A DNA stretch of 64,000 nt from Stemphylium vesicarium (Eukaryota > Ascomycota > Dothideomycetes > Pleosporales > Pleosporaceae): NCBI GenBank assembly GCA_004380135.1, contig QXCR01000058.1, positions 62,001 to 126,000 of the forward strand, given 5' to 3'. The notes under the pieces were generated by a model, which was given only the letters and a program-made list of their open reading frames with translations, had not been told where the DNA came from and searched no databases. How positions within the stretch are numbered: the first letter of the stretch is position 1; each line of letters opens with the position of its first letter. A program made the translations under genes and the position numbers. This document shows positions 44,601 through 55,427 of this stretch, piece by piece.

Positions 44601-47212
44601 GCCGCGCATACAACTGAGCCAAGGGATGCGCTACACAAGCAGACACCGCTGCAGATGTCGGCCCTGGTGTCTCATGGCACTGAGCCTAGGGATGCAATCC
44701 GTGCGCATCTCTCGATGTCTTCAACAGCATCGACGCAAGCCACGGAACCAAGGGCACCAAGCCGCGAAAGACAAGAGTTCTCCGAGCTTTCTTCGCACGT
44801 CGCTACAGAACCTGTTGCGCCACGCCAACCACACATGCAGTTGTCAAGCTTTTTGGCTCTATCTACTGATCCAGTCGAGGTGCCCAAGCCTGCTCCACGT
44901 CAACTGTCATCGCTCTCATTCGCGACTTCTCATCCAATGGAGCCTTCGAAGCCAGCTCCATCATCCCTCTCTGTTCTGTCGTCAAGAACAACAGAGCCAA
45001 TTGTTCCAATCGTACCTACTTCCACAAGTCTCTCATGTGTGGTATCTCAGGCGACTGATCCTGTCAAGCCGGCCGGGAACACGCCATCGCAACTATCATT
45101 CGTCAGCACAGCAGAGACTGAGCCTATGTCGCCGCCCATGCCTTCGGGATCTCTACATGAGTTCTCTAATGTACGGACCGTCCAGAACACCCAACCTGAG
45201 TCGCCAACGCTTCCACCGTTCCTCCCATCTCCCACAAGTCGCCCACCCACAGCAACACGAGCGCCCATTCCTGTCATGAGTCTGTCACCTGTTGCAACAC
45301 AGGGCACCGAGCCATCGGCGCCTTCCGGACCTGAAACCGTGCATCGAGCCATTGCCCCTCCCATGTCAACTACTGCTTCGCAAACAGAAGCGGTCGAGAA
45401 CAAGCAGCCGCCGGTGCCCAAGATCGGCTACTTCGATGCCGCTCCCACGCCCAGCAGAGATGCTGCCACTGCTGCTGCTCCTTCGCCAATTAACAGCAAG
45501 GATGGACGCGTGTCCCTTTCGCCCATCAGCGCCAACACCAGTGTCAAGAGAAACCAAGCACCCATGGCTGATGGAGGTACCCAGACCATGGTATCTGCCG
45601 AACAAATTGACAAGTTACTGCTTGCTCGCAGTCAACGATGGAGCACGCTGATGACCACACCTGTTGCTGAGAAGAGTCTACCATCGCCTGAATCGCCTAA
45701 GAGGCAAGCACCCAACGCAATCCAGACACCAAAACGACCCGGTAGCTCTGGAAGCATGCGTTCTCGAACAGCGACTCCACCTCCTCTACCACCGGATCAC
45801 AGGGAAGTCATTGCTGCAGCGTCCCTGAGGCCAATGTCTCCTGGAAATATGGGGCCACCATCGATGCCAGCTTCGGCTTACAAGAGACGTCCACACACGC
45901 CGACCATCAAGACAAGCAACAGCAACCTTACTCCAAAGACTGGTGGTACTACTCCACGTGTGCGTCGTCCATCTCAGCGGAGCGGGGCGTCTTCGCCACT
46001 CAGCCGCAGGTCGTCATTGTCATCATTTACATCTGAGCTTGATCAACGTTTCAACATACCTGGAGGCCCATCTTTTGCTCCAAGCGGAATGACTGCGGGT
46101 GCCACGGATCCCCGCATGATCCAGGCCATTACCCAAACGATGATTGGTGAATATCTCTGGAAGTACACTCGCAAGACCGGCCGCGAGGGCATGTCTGAGA
46201 ACCGTCACCGACGTTTCTTTTGGATTCACCCTTACACAAGGACATTGTACTGGAGTGACCGGGACCCCCAGAGTGCCGACAAATCTACTCTGAAGGCCAA
46301 GAGTGTAGCCATTGAATCTGTGCAAGAAGTCGACGATCCCAACCCTCTTCCTCCTGGGCTCCACCAGAAGAGCTTGCTTGTCATTACTCCTGGGCGATCG
46401 ATGAAGTTCACAGCAACGACTGGCCAGAGGCACGAGACGTGGTTCAACGCACTTAACTATCTGTGCCAGCGGGTTGATGAAGGCGATCACAAGTCTTCCC
46501 CACGATCAGATCAGAGGCCAGCAGCTGCTGACGAGATCCAAGACGAATTCAATGGCGGATACCGAAGCTCTTCTAGACAAACAGGGCGATCGAGAGCTTC
46601 CGTGGCGTCGTATGCCACCCGACGCACGTCATCTCGCGACCATGCCCAAGTGCCCACAATTCGACAGTCGACTGTGAGCCAACAACGCGCATTGTCAACC
46701 GAGCCACCAGCCCATGGTTCTGTCGCGAGCAGATTCAGCAGCATGCTTCGACCAAGTGCATCGGCCATGCGAGGTTCCTTCGCTAGCCGTCGCAGCAGCA
46801 AGGCCAGCGCACCGGAGACCACGACGTATGAGGAGCCTAGCGCCTCCCATATGGAGCTGACTCGCGATATCCATGAACACGTGGAACGCGATCAAGACTT
46901 CATGCCCAATGTCCGTGCCTGTTGCGATGGTAATTTTCCCCTTTCAACGATCATGATGCACGTGCTAATATCTCCACAGGCAAACACGATGTTGCACATC
47001 TTCATTCGCACTCGATCAGAGGTCGCAACGTGAACCCTTCTAGTTCCAGGCCGTCTCTCTTCGGTTCAATGGCGTCTCGCGCACAGTCTCGAACTGAGTC
47101 CCGCACTGAGTCTCGTACGGAGTCCCGTACAGAGTCGCGTACAGAGAACTACAACGATCAAGTCCGTCACCAGACTGAGATGGAGGCAGCAAACTATGGA
47201 GCTGGTGCATAG
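41673..47212 (+). CDS. Num1/ApsA-like cortical anchor with C-terminal PH domain
   Basis: Exons 41673-46929 and 46980-47212 give about 1829 residues. A long coiled coil covers roughly residues 45-425 (for example ERSTLEKELEDLKQMYTKLN). An acidic, Ser-rich stretch follows. Residues about 727-1186 hold some nineteen degenerate copies of a short unit ending in TEP (such as SSISSHDTEP and MSSVSAHTTEP). A PH domain of the Mcp5/Num1 type lies at about 1481-1602 (MIGEYLWKYTRKTGR...RRFFWIHPYTRTLYW, then GRSMKFTATTGQRHETWFNAL). The last exon ends in repeated RTES units. Num1, Mcp5 and ApsA bind plasma-membrane phosphoinositide through the PH domain and anchor dynein and mitochondria at the cortex for nuclear movement. 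The start was chosen at the first ATG (41673); the frame is open a few codons earlier without ATG. Confidence 0.88.
47087..47149 (+). repeat. Tandem 12-base repeats encoding RTES units
   Basis: Five near-perfect copies of a 12-base unit (consensus cgtacngagtcc) encode R-T-E-S repeats in the last exon of the Num1-like gene. The copies differ mainly at third codon positions. Confidence 0.9.
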
Positions 47213-48298
47213 TCTCCACTCTCTCCCCCAAGCACTCCCACACCCATCACGCGTATTCGTTTCGGCGACACTACACTAGTCACCTGATTTGACTGACATT
47301 CTTTGTTTTCCTAGCATTATCTATCTCTCACGGGAGTCGCTCCCTTTTTCCTATGTATATCTCAGTCGGTTTCGCGGCTTTTGGACGTTACACTTCGGTT
47401 TGGATTCGCATGAAACAGCAAATAAGTCTCCAGTGCTCGCTGCAAGAGCTTAGGGCATGGCGTTCAACGGTGAAGCACTGCCTGTCTGATTTGCACAGCG
47501 GGCTCGATTGGGGATGGAGCTGTACACTGAGACGACGTAACGCTTCTCCTGCGGACTAAGCTCCGACTTCATTCCGTTCATCTAGACTCGTTTCCATACC
47601 GTTTGTAACTCGACGCTTCATTCTCTCCTCACTCTGGTATTCTCTACTTTCGCATCTTTGACTTAGCAGCATATTGGTGTTAGCACATGTTCCTGTTTGT
47701 TGATAGAAGTGCGGGTTGTGACGGCCTCTGGGTAGATTGATAGGAGCAAATGAAGAAGGACGTAAATTGAAACATGGTCGCTTGTGATGTCGCAGAATGA
47801 AGCGCACCGCAGGCACCTCCTTGCTTGCCGCGGACGCTTGTTTCGAGGCGAGAAACGCTGCAATCTGACTCCGACGCGGGCTCCAAGACTAAGTGGGCTT
47901 GCTCGCATCATGTTCATGCAGGCTGAAGGGCGGTGCTGTCCGGGGGCGGAATGCCAAGAATCTGCGTCACCGCTAAACCTTAGTGGTAGTCCAAACTTTC
48001 GCTCCTGGCCAGACGCGAGCCTCGTTCGTCTGTTCCTTCCTTGACAACAACACCACCACTCGCGCACTCCATTTCCTTGTCGAACCTTCATTTCTGCAAC
48101 TGCGGGCAGCTACCTGTATACCTATAATAGACTTTCGCGACACGTGGACGACACCTAATAAACATCTACCCGAACACGCCAGAGCGCGACTGAGCACCCG
48201 ACACAAGCTCTCCGATATAGAAGGAAACGCCACCCCCGGCCTACGCACCACGGTGAATCACAGTCAGCTGACACCGACGCTACTACACGACTGCAATC
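47213..48298. other. Intergenic between Num1-like and ISY1 genes
   Basis: No gene is supported. The last ~300 bases before 48299 are C/A-rich and probably form the ISY1 promoter and leader. Confidence 0.5.
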
Positions 48299-49054
48299 AT
48301 GGCGCGCAACTCGGAAAAGGCGCACTCGATGCTCTTCCGCTTTCGCGCTGCACAAGCCGCCGAAGCAGGAATCATTGACATCTCGCGCACCCGCCGCCCT
48401 AAGCTGATCACTTCGGTCAATTCCATCCCCGTCTGTGAGAAGTGGCGTGGCCAGGTGCTCAAGGAGATCTCGCGCAAAGTCACAAAGATCCAGGATGAGG
48501 CCCTCTCAGACTATCAGATTCGCGACCTCAACGATGAGATCAACAAGCTCATGAGAGAGAAACACATGTGGGAGAGTCAAATCAGAGGACTAGGAGGGCC
48601 AAATTACATGAGAGGTGGGAGAGTGCTCGATGAAGAAGGGCGGGAAGTGCCTGGAGGTGGAAAGGGGTACAGATATTTTGGGCGAGCGAAGGAACTACCG
48701 GGTGTCAAGGAGCTCTTTGAAAGGCAGAGTCGACCAGAGGACGACATGGACAAGGGGCGCGAGAAGAGGAGCGAGCTGAGGCAGAAGGTGGATGCGGGCT
48801 ACTACGGCTACAATCTGGACGAAGAGGATGGCACGCTCTTAGCGTACGAGAAGGCGAAAGAGCGGGAGGCTTGGGACAACTTCATGCTACTGGGTGACGA
48901 CTTGAATGAGAAGCCGAGTAAGATGCAGAAAGAATGGATGGAGCTACCAGGCGACGCGGGTGACGGTATACGATGGCGCGTGCCCACGCTTGAAGAGGTC
49001 AACGACGAGCTCGTCGAACGCAGAAGGAGGAAGCTGCTCGAGAAGCTCGGCTGA
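48299..49054 (+). CDS. ISY1: Pre-mRNA splicing factor Isy1
   Basis: A single exon encodes 251 residues. The N-terminus is the highly conserved Isy1 signature: MARNSEKAHSMLFRFRAAQA, then RRPKLITSVNSIPVCEKWR and ISRKVTKIQDEALSDYQIRDLNDEINK (quoted in parts). It continues with MWESQIRGLGGPNY. Isy1 belongs to the NineTeen-complex-associated group and sits next to U2/U6 RNA in the spliceosome at the first catalytic step. The C-terminal half is more variable and ends in an Arg/Lys-rich helix (DELVERRRRKLLEKLG), as in other fungi. No intron is needed. Confidence 0.95.
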   Translation: MARNSEKAHSMLFRFRAAQAAEAGIIDISRTRRPKLITSVNSIPVCEKWRGQVLKEISRKVTKIQDEALSDYQIRDLNDEINKLMREKHMWESQIRGLGGPNYMRGGRVLDEEGREVPGGGKGYRYFGRAKELPGVKELFERQSRPEDDMDKGREKRSELRQKVDAGYYGYNLDEEDGTLLAYEKAKEREAWDNFMLLGDDLNEKPSKMQKEWMELPGDAGDGIRWRVPTLEEVNDELVERRRRKLLEKLG

Positions 49055-49589
49055 GCAAGAAGAAGAAAAAAAAGCATAGCATATGGCTGTTTCATTTCCT
49101 TTTACGGAGTCATGGTGGTAAACTGTACAACAACAGACTGCAGCTCTTCTTTCACGGGCAATTTCTTCAAGATCGGACGAGCAGAGATCAAGAAGACTGG
49201 ATACCCTATTGCCGAACAGTCGGCTTTATACAAAGGCTCGTATGTACATCAGTATCATTGCCGGACAAGCAAGAGCAAGTCCGGATCCAAAACGTATGAA
49301 TCAAGACGTTTTTATAGCAGACGTTCCTTTGCGGATTCCTAGAAGTGAAATGATGTTGAGACTGGGTGCGTGATGGAAAGATTGGGGTATCTCATTCGTT
49401 CGTTCTGAGTTCTTCTACCAGCAGTCCGTCCCAGTGGCTGCGCGCTTCCTCAATGCTCCGCGCCGAATGGCGTGTTCTTTCGACCCAGTCGTACAACCTA
49501 TGTGCGCTTGTTCGCCCTGTGACTTCCCCATAACACTTGAAGAGTACCCTGGCAGAGTATGATAGTCGCCGTACTAATCGGCCAACCAC
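49055..49589. other. Convergent intergenic region
   Basis: Between the stop codons of ISY1 (+) and NIP7 (-). No gene seen. Confidence 0.5.
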
Positions 49590-50284
49590 TCAAGTTTGGA
49601 ACAGCGTATCTTCCTCTCTCAGGTACTCGCCAATATCGGCCTGCCTAAAGGTAACAATACCGGTAGGATCCAATTTCCTCGCATCAGCCGTCGACCTCGC
49701 GCTCACGCCAAAGCCCTGCACACAGCCAGTCAGCAACTGAATCTAGAAACCAAGACTATTCAAAACTTACTAATGGCGTATCATTCATACTCAGCACCAC
49801 CACACCCTGGTGCTCGGGGCAATCCTCACTCCACCTGCCGACATGCGCCTTGAGCACGTTGCCGCCGTACAAGAAGGGCATCTCGCCGTTCTGCTTGACC
49901 CATACCTTGTATCGTGCGTGCGGGGCGATGACGCTCAATGCGGTGATGTGCAGGCGGAATTTACCCGTCTTTGTGAATTTTCCCAGGCAGATGCCTAGCG
50001 AGAGGAGGTTGTCGCGCGCGACGCTTGTGGCGAGGTTGGCGAGGGATTCGCGGACGTAGTAGCAACGGGAGCCCTGGGTATGTGTAAGTAATAACGTCTT
50101 GTTTGATTACAAAGAAGACTGGGGGAATGGGAGTAGGAAGTGCTGCTGCACTTACTTGCACGCGGAAGACATTGCGATCTGAGCCGTTCGTGGGGTCGGC
50201 GATGAGGTTGGAGATGCCTTTTCCGCAGTACGTCGCAAGCTTCTCGAAGAGCACCTTCGTTTCGGGTTCTGTAAGGGGCCTCAT
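49590..50284 (-). CDS. NIP7: 60S ribosome biogenesis protein Nip7
   Basis: Three minus-strand exons, 50156-50284, 49771-50073 and 49590-49715, join in frame and give 185 residues, close to the 181 of yeast and 180 of human Nip7. The start MRPLTEPETKVLFEKLATYCG is the family N-terminus (quoted in part). A conserved core follows: SLGICLGKFTKTGKFRLHIT, APHARYKVWVKQ, FLYGGNVLKAHVGR and GVVVLSMNDTPLGFGV. It ends with the PUA-domain segment DPTGIVTFRQADIGEYLREE. Nip7 binds pre-27S rRNA with Nop8 in the nucleolus and is needed for 60S maturation. Its start codon faces that of NOC3 only 235 bases away. Confidence 0.94.
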
Positions 50285-50519
50285 GATTGTATGTGCATGT
50301 AAAGAGTCGAGATGGTGAGGTCGGAGCTGGCTCTGGCGCAAGTCGCAAAGTCGAGATCTGCTTGCCCAAAAAAATGTGGAGCGCAAGCGGCTAGTCTCCG
50401 CCGCGGCCAAAATTTCCTAAGCGGCCATTCTCTTGTGCAAACTGCGACAGACGGGAACCACCAACACCCGCGTACCTTCTTCCCCCGATTATCTTCTTCA
50501 AGCGCGCATATATTGTACC
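50285..50519. promoter_or_regulatory. Bidirectional promoter of NIP7 and NOC3
   Basis: A 235-base spacer separates the divergent start codons of two nucleolar large-subunit assembly genes. It must contain both promoters. No specific factor site was proven. The distance and the shared pathway suggest co-regulation. Confidence 0.6.
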
Positions 50520-52580
50520 ATGTCTCGCGTTCCGGCACCCAAGAGGAGAAGGCTTTCGCCCCCGGAAGATGGAGAGCGGGCCAACGGAGCGTCGTCGTCG
50601 GCAGACCACAAAGCCAAGTTTCTAAAGAATGCTGCCAAATGGGATCTTGAGCAGGACTACGAGACGCGGCCGCGCAAACTGAAGAAACAAAAGGAGAACA
50701 AGAAGCTGCCTGTCAGGACAACCGAAGGATGGGTAGCCATGCCGCCCAATGCGCAGGACGTCAAAGAGGAGGAGGAGGAGGAGGAGGAGGACAGCTTTCT
50801 AGGAACCGGAAGTGAGGACGAGGTGGACGAGGGCGCCGAGGAGGAAGAGGCTGAGGAACAGAAGCCAAAGATACCTGCGCGACAGCAGATAATGGAGGCC
50901 AAGGAAGAGCTTGCTCGGATAGCAAGTCTGGTCAACGAGGACCCAGAGGAACACATTGGCGCGCTGAAGACATTACAAGCGCTTGCCGACTCGGAGAACA
51001 TCACGGTCAAGAAACTGGCATTGGCGACTCAAGTCTCCATTTATAAAGATATTATCCCCGGTTACAGGATACGGCCGCTGTCCGAGGAGAAGATGCAGGA
51101 GAAGATTTCAAAGGAAGTCAAGAAACTACGACAGTTTGAGCAGAAGCTTGTTTCAAGCTACGAGACGTACATCAAGCAACTGGCCAGGCTGGCGAAATCG
51201 AGTGGGTCGGACAAGGAGCAGATTGCGAGCCTGGCATCGGTTGCTGTGAGCTGCGCATGCAACCTGATCAACTCGGTACCACATTTCAACTTCCGCGGCG
51301 AGCTTCTCAAGATTCTGGTCGGCAAACTAAGCACGAGGAAAGTCGACACCGACTTTGTGCGGTGTCGAGAGGCCCTGGAGACGCTGTTTGAGAATGACGA
51401 GGATGGTAATGCTGCCTTGGAGGGTGTCACCATGTTGACCAAGATGATGAAGAGCCGGAATTACCACTTCGATGAAAGCGTACTGAATACGTTTTTGCAT
51501 CTCCGTTTGCTATCCGAGTTTGGGCTGAAGGCTTCGTATCATTCCGTCGACAAGGCCGAGGATCCTATAGTCAATGGGAAGAAGATGAAGCAGAAGCGCG
51601 AGTTCAGGACGAAGAGAACGCGAAAGGAATTGAAAGAGAAAAAGGCGATCGAGAAGGAGTTCAAAGAGGCCGATGCAGCTGTTAGCCACGAGGAGCGAGA
51701 CCGGATGCAAGCTGAGACGCTCAAGATGGTATTCGTGGCATACTTTAGAATTCTAAAGGCTCGTTCTGCGAAGCTCATGGGCGCCGTCCTGGAAGGTCTG
51801 GCGCGGTATGCACACCTGATCAACCAGGACTTCTTCGGCGATATCCTGGAAGCACTGCGAGACATCATCGCCACAGCCGAGCTGACAGCAGCCGCGGCGG
51901 TTGAAGAAGACGAAGATGCATCTGACGATGATGACGACAACGAGGCGCCCGAGCGCAACCTTACTCGCGAATCCCTCCTCTGCGTCATCACAGCCTTTGC
52001 CCTCCTCGAAGGCCAAGACGGAGCGAAAACAGCCTCAGCCCTCAAACTCGACCTCAGCTACTTCATCACACATCTCTACCGCACATTGCACCCTGTGGCA
52101 CTCAATCCAGACATCGAACTCAGCTCAAAGTCCCTCCACCTGGCCGACCCCAACGTCGGAACATCACATGCCGACACGGCCAAGATCAACGTCCAAACCA
52201 CCATCGTTCTCCTCATCCGTTCACTCTCCTCCGTTCTCCTACCCGCCACCTCGATCCGCGCCGTCCCGCCTCTTCGCGTCGCTGCTTTCGCAAAGCAACT
52301 TATGTCCATCTCCATGCACCTGCCCGAGAAGTCGTGCACGGCTATGCTCGGCCTGCTGAACCGCATCACGCGAACACACGGTAAGAAGGTCGCGCCGCTG
52401 TGGAATACCGAAGAGAGACGAGGCGACGGGGTGTTCGACGCGCTCAAACCGGAAATCGAGGGTAGCAATCCCTTTGCGGGTACTGTGTGGGAGGGCGAGA
52501 TTCTTCGGAAGCATTTCGCGCCTAGTGTACGGGAGGCTGTTGGGGGTGTGGAGAGGAACGTGTTGGAAGCGAGTAAATAG
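50520..52580 (+). CDS. NOC3: Nucleolar complex protein 3
   Basis: A single exon encodes 686 residues from the ATG at 50520; the open frame extends 29 codons upstream without family features. The N-terminus is basic (KRRRLSPPED, RKLKKQKENKK). An acidic stretch with long Glu runs follows (near residue 85-120). Next comes the conserved Noc3 region (RQQIMEAKEELARIASLVNEDPEEHIGALKTL, quoted in part). The CBF/Mak21-type C-terminal domain has ARSAKLMGAVLEGLARYAHLINQDFFGD and SLHLADPN. Noc3 pairs with Noc2 to move pre-60S particles from nucleolus to nucleoplasm, and in yeast it also acts in replication licensing. It is divergent to NIP7. Confidence 0.94.
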   Translation: MSRVPAPKRRRLSPPEDGERANGASSSADHKAKFLKNAAKWDLEQDYETRPRKLKKQKENKKLPVRTTEGWVAMPPNAQDVKEEEEEEEEDSFLGTGSEDEVDEGAEEEEAEEQKPKIPARQQIMEAKEELARIASLVNEDPEEHIGALKTLQALADSENITVKKLALATQVSIYKDIIPGYRIRPLSEEKMQEKISKEVKKLRQFEQKLVSSYETYIKQLARLAKSSGSDKEQIASLASVAVSCACNLINSVPHFNFRGELLKILVGKLSTRKVDTDFVRCREALETLFENDEDGNAALEGVTMLTKMMKSRNYHFDESVLNTFLHLRLLSEFGLKASYHSVDKAEDPIVNGKKMKQKREFRTKRTRKELKEKKAIEKEFKEADAAVSHEERDRMQAETLKMVFVAYFRILKARSAKLMGAVLEGLARYAHLINQDFFGDILEALRDIIATAELTAAAAVEEDEDASDDDDDNEAPERNLTRESLLCVITAFALLEGQDGAKTASALKLDLSYFITHLYRTLHPVALNPDIELSSKSLHLADPNVGTSHADTAKINVQTTIVLLIRSLSSVLLPATSIRAVPPLRVAAFAKQLMSISMHLPEKSCTAMLGLLNRITRTHGKKVAPLWNTEERRGDGVFDALKPEIEGSNPFAGTVWEGEILRKHFAPSVREAVGGVERNVLEASK

Positions 52581-52741
52581 CCGTCGTTGTCACGTTGATA
52601 TCATGGAAAAGAGAGAGAAAAATGAAGTTTAAGATAATCTGCATGCAATTTCAAAGATACCAAGGACAACGCTGGACGCATGTATGACGAGAGAACAGAA
52701 CACGAATAAAAAGAGATATAGCAAACCCGCCCTCGAGCAGC

Positions 52742-54123
52742 CTACCAAGCCAAAACCTCCTTCCCCCCGCCCTCCTCCCCACACGAAAGCCCCTTACAAA
52801 TCTCCTCATCCTCATCACTCACGCCCACACTCTCCACCATCCTCCTCCTCGCAGGCCAAATCTCCCTCCCCTCTCTCTTCTCCGCCTCATAATGCCGCGC
52901 AACCGCCTCCCTCACGCCCTGTTGAAAGAACAACGGCGCCTTCTCATACCTTGGGTGCAACAATCCATTGACAAACACGCCCCTGTTGATATTCTCCTGC
53001 GCCTTACTACACAGCACCTTATCCTCGCGCATCACGCGCGCGTACATATCCGCAATAAGCCGGAAGTCGGCGTCCGCGGCGTCCCGGTTGCGGTACACTT
53101 CGTAGCAGATTAGGGTTGAGGTGGGGGACCGGGGGTGGAAACGCTGGATCATGAGGAAGTTTGGGGACGCGCTTGTAGAGGCAAAGGGGAAGTAGTATGT
53201 GCTGTGGACGTCGAGGCCCTTTGCGAGTTGCTCGGGTGTCGAGGTGCAGTGGTGCTGGATGTGGCCTGCGGTTGTGTCGCTGTCGAAGGAGTCGAGGTTT
53301 AGGAAGGAGGGGATGTCGGGGTGGGTTGTTGGGCAGCTGGAGGGAGTGGGTTAGATGGGTTGGGGATGGGGATAGGTTTGGGGTTGAAACGTACTGGTAG
53401 CATTCGTTGAAGTTGTCGCTGGCAATTTTCCAGTTGTCTAGGTGAGAGTGTTAGTTTGGTCTCTTCTTTCTTTCTTTTCCAGAGAGAAAGAGGGGGGGGA
53501 AACTTACAAGCACACTCTAGCTCATACGTATGATCAAGTTCATATTTCTCAAAATCAACCCGTTTATACCGCTCCTGCACATCCACATCCTTGAAGCTCT
53601 CTTCCCACGGCACCTCGGGCATCTCCCCCGCATCCAAATTAACCCAGATAAACCCATTCCGATCAATCTTGGTGTGAATCTTAAACAACCCATTCTTTTC
53701 TTTTTCAAACTCCAGTCCCTCATAGCCCGGTGCCTTGGCCAGTTTACCGTTGAGCCCGTAGCTCCAGCCGTGGTAGCGGCATGCGATGATCTTCTTGTTG
53801 CCGCTGTTTCCTTCGTCCTCGATGACGGGGTACGCGCGGTGCCGGCACACGTTGTGGAAGGCGTTGATGGTGCCACTGCGGTCCAGCATCAGGATGAAGT
53901 CAAAGCCGGCGAGCGTATAGCGCAGCCAGTCTCCGGCTTTCTTGAGCCGAGAGGAGTGCGTCATGATGAGCCAGCGTTTGGAGAAGATGGCACGGCGCTC
54001 CATTTCGTACATGGCTGGCGAGGTGTACCATGATGCTGGGAGGGCTCGCACGGGAGAATCTTTTGTGGGGGTGGAGTCTGTGGCGGGGTTTGTGAAGTTG
54101 AAGTAGTTGAGGAGGGAAGACAT
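52742..54123 (-). CDS. Rieske-type oxygenase, choline monooxygenase-like
   Basis: Minus-strand exons 53508-54123, 53395-53437 and 52742-53336 join in frame and give 417 residues from the ATG at 54123; an in-frame ATG at 54141 would add six. The Rieske [2Fe-2S] ligands are C93-X-H95 and C115-X2-H118 (NVCRHRAYP, ACRYHGWSYG). The mononuclear iron motif follows the second intron-exon junction (DNFNECYHCPTTHPD), with a later Asp expected as third ligand. This is the alpha subunit of the ring-hydroxylating/choline monooxygenase family. Plausible reactions are hydroxylation or N-demethylation of a small amine or aromatic compound; the substrate cannot be told. A reductase partner is not in this window. 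It is divergent to the lectin-like membrane gene. Confidence 0.88.
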
Positions 54124-55427
54124 GGTGTTTGGTATGGGCATACGTTATAAGTGGAATGATGGTTTGGAGTGTAAGCAGACGGTTAATGAGATGGAGGTGA
54201 CATTTATATCATAAGACGGTACTCGTTCCCGCAAGCTTTCGGTGCCATTGATACAGGCCAGCTGATCCAGTATCCGATATCAAGATTCGATATCGTATGC
54301 TTTCGCGAATAGCAACCATTTCTCATGGGGGTCCGACCAATCGCAGTCCGGTATTGTGAAGCTAACCCCATCGGGCAACTGTGAACGAGAGGTTCGGGAA
54401 CGCCCTCACTTCCCACCTTCAACTGCCATGCCTCCCCATGTATGAGTGGGGTGAGCATATGTTCTGCTATGATGTGGTTGCATCATTCGGATTCCCTCCT
54501 GCGGTCCGCGCCGTGTTCACACTTGTCAAATATGAACGCCAGGGGCTAGGTTTAGAGGGTGGTGGGCCAATCGCGTTGCGTCGACTGAGTAGCCAATCGC
54601 TATCCCGCATAACGCGACGAAGCCTAAAGATCGCGATGCATGTGCTGATAGGTCTCGAAACGCAGAGATAATGATCCGAGTTGTTCGTGTTCCTGGAAGC
54701 GCAATAGGCTATACCGTGGCTTAGGGTGCGGGCTGGAATAGACACAGTAGTAGTACGTGGGCGACTTCTCACGCTGAAGCCAGCAGTCAAAAATTGCGGA
54801 CGCTACCGAGCGGAACTGAGGATCCTGTGCCTGTTATAGTGACATTATAGATTGCGCCTCCTCGCGGCATGTGGCTCATTCTGGTGATAATTTGCTGCTT
54901 ATGGAAGATCTGGGACCGCTTCTCAGCCCAGGCTTGGCACGCTAAATTACTGGAGAGATAGACCTCCAGGGCTCGGGATCTCTCAACGATAACCATTCCT
55001 ACTGCCGGAAGTTCTCCTGACAAAGATGCCTGCGCTCACCTCAACTTCCAGATGTTACACTGAAATATTCAAGGAGTCCACACAGAAGCTTCAAGCCTTC
55101 CGCGCAAGCGGACCCCGGGGCTACGTAGTCTATTCATGGTAGGTGGTATAAGGCAAAGGGGTTTCGACTAACGCCGTGGCGTTGATCATCGTAGTATCAC
55201 AAATTTGTAGCTCAACAATTGGCCCTTGTCTTTTGTGATCTCGTCAGATCTCACGCTGGGTTGCTTGAGCGGGGGCTGAAAGAGATTTACCCAAATGGCA
55301 TCCCAGCTTAAGTTGCCAGGCGTCCATTCCTTCTCACTGGGAGAGATAATTTCGCGCTTTCTCTTAACTGACCTGATAAACTTTCACTCCTTTCTTCCCC
55401 ACGCAAAACTCTATTGCTATCACCAAA
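54124..55427. other. Divergent intergenic region (about 1.3 kb)
   Basis: Lies between the Rieske gene (-) and the lectin-like membrane gene (+). No coding region or RNA gene is recognised. Confidence 0.5.
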
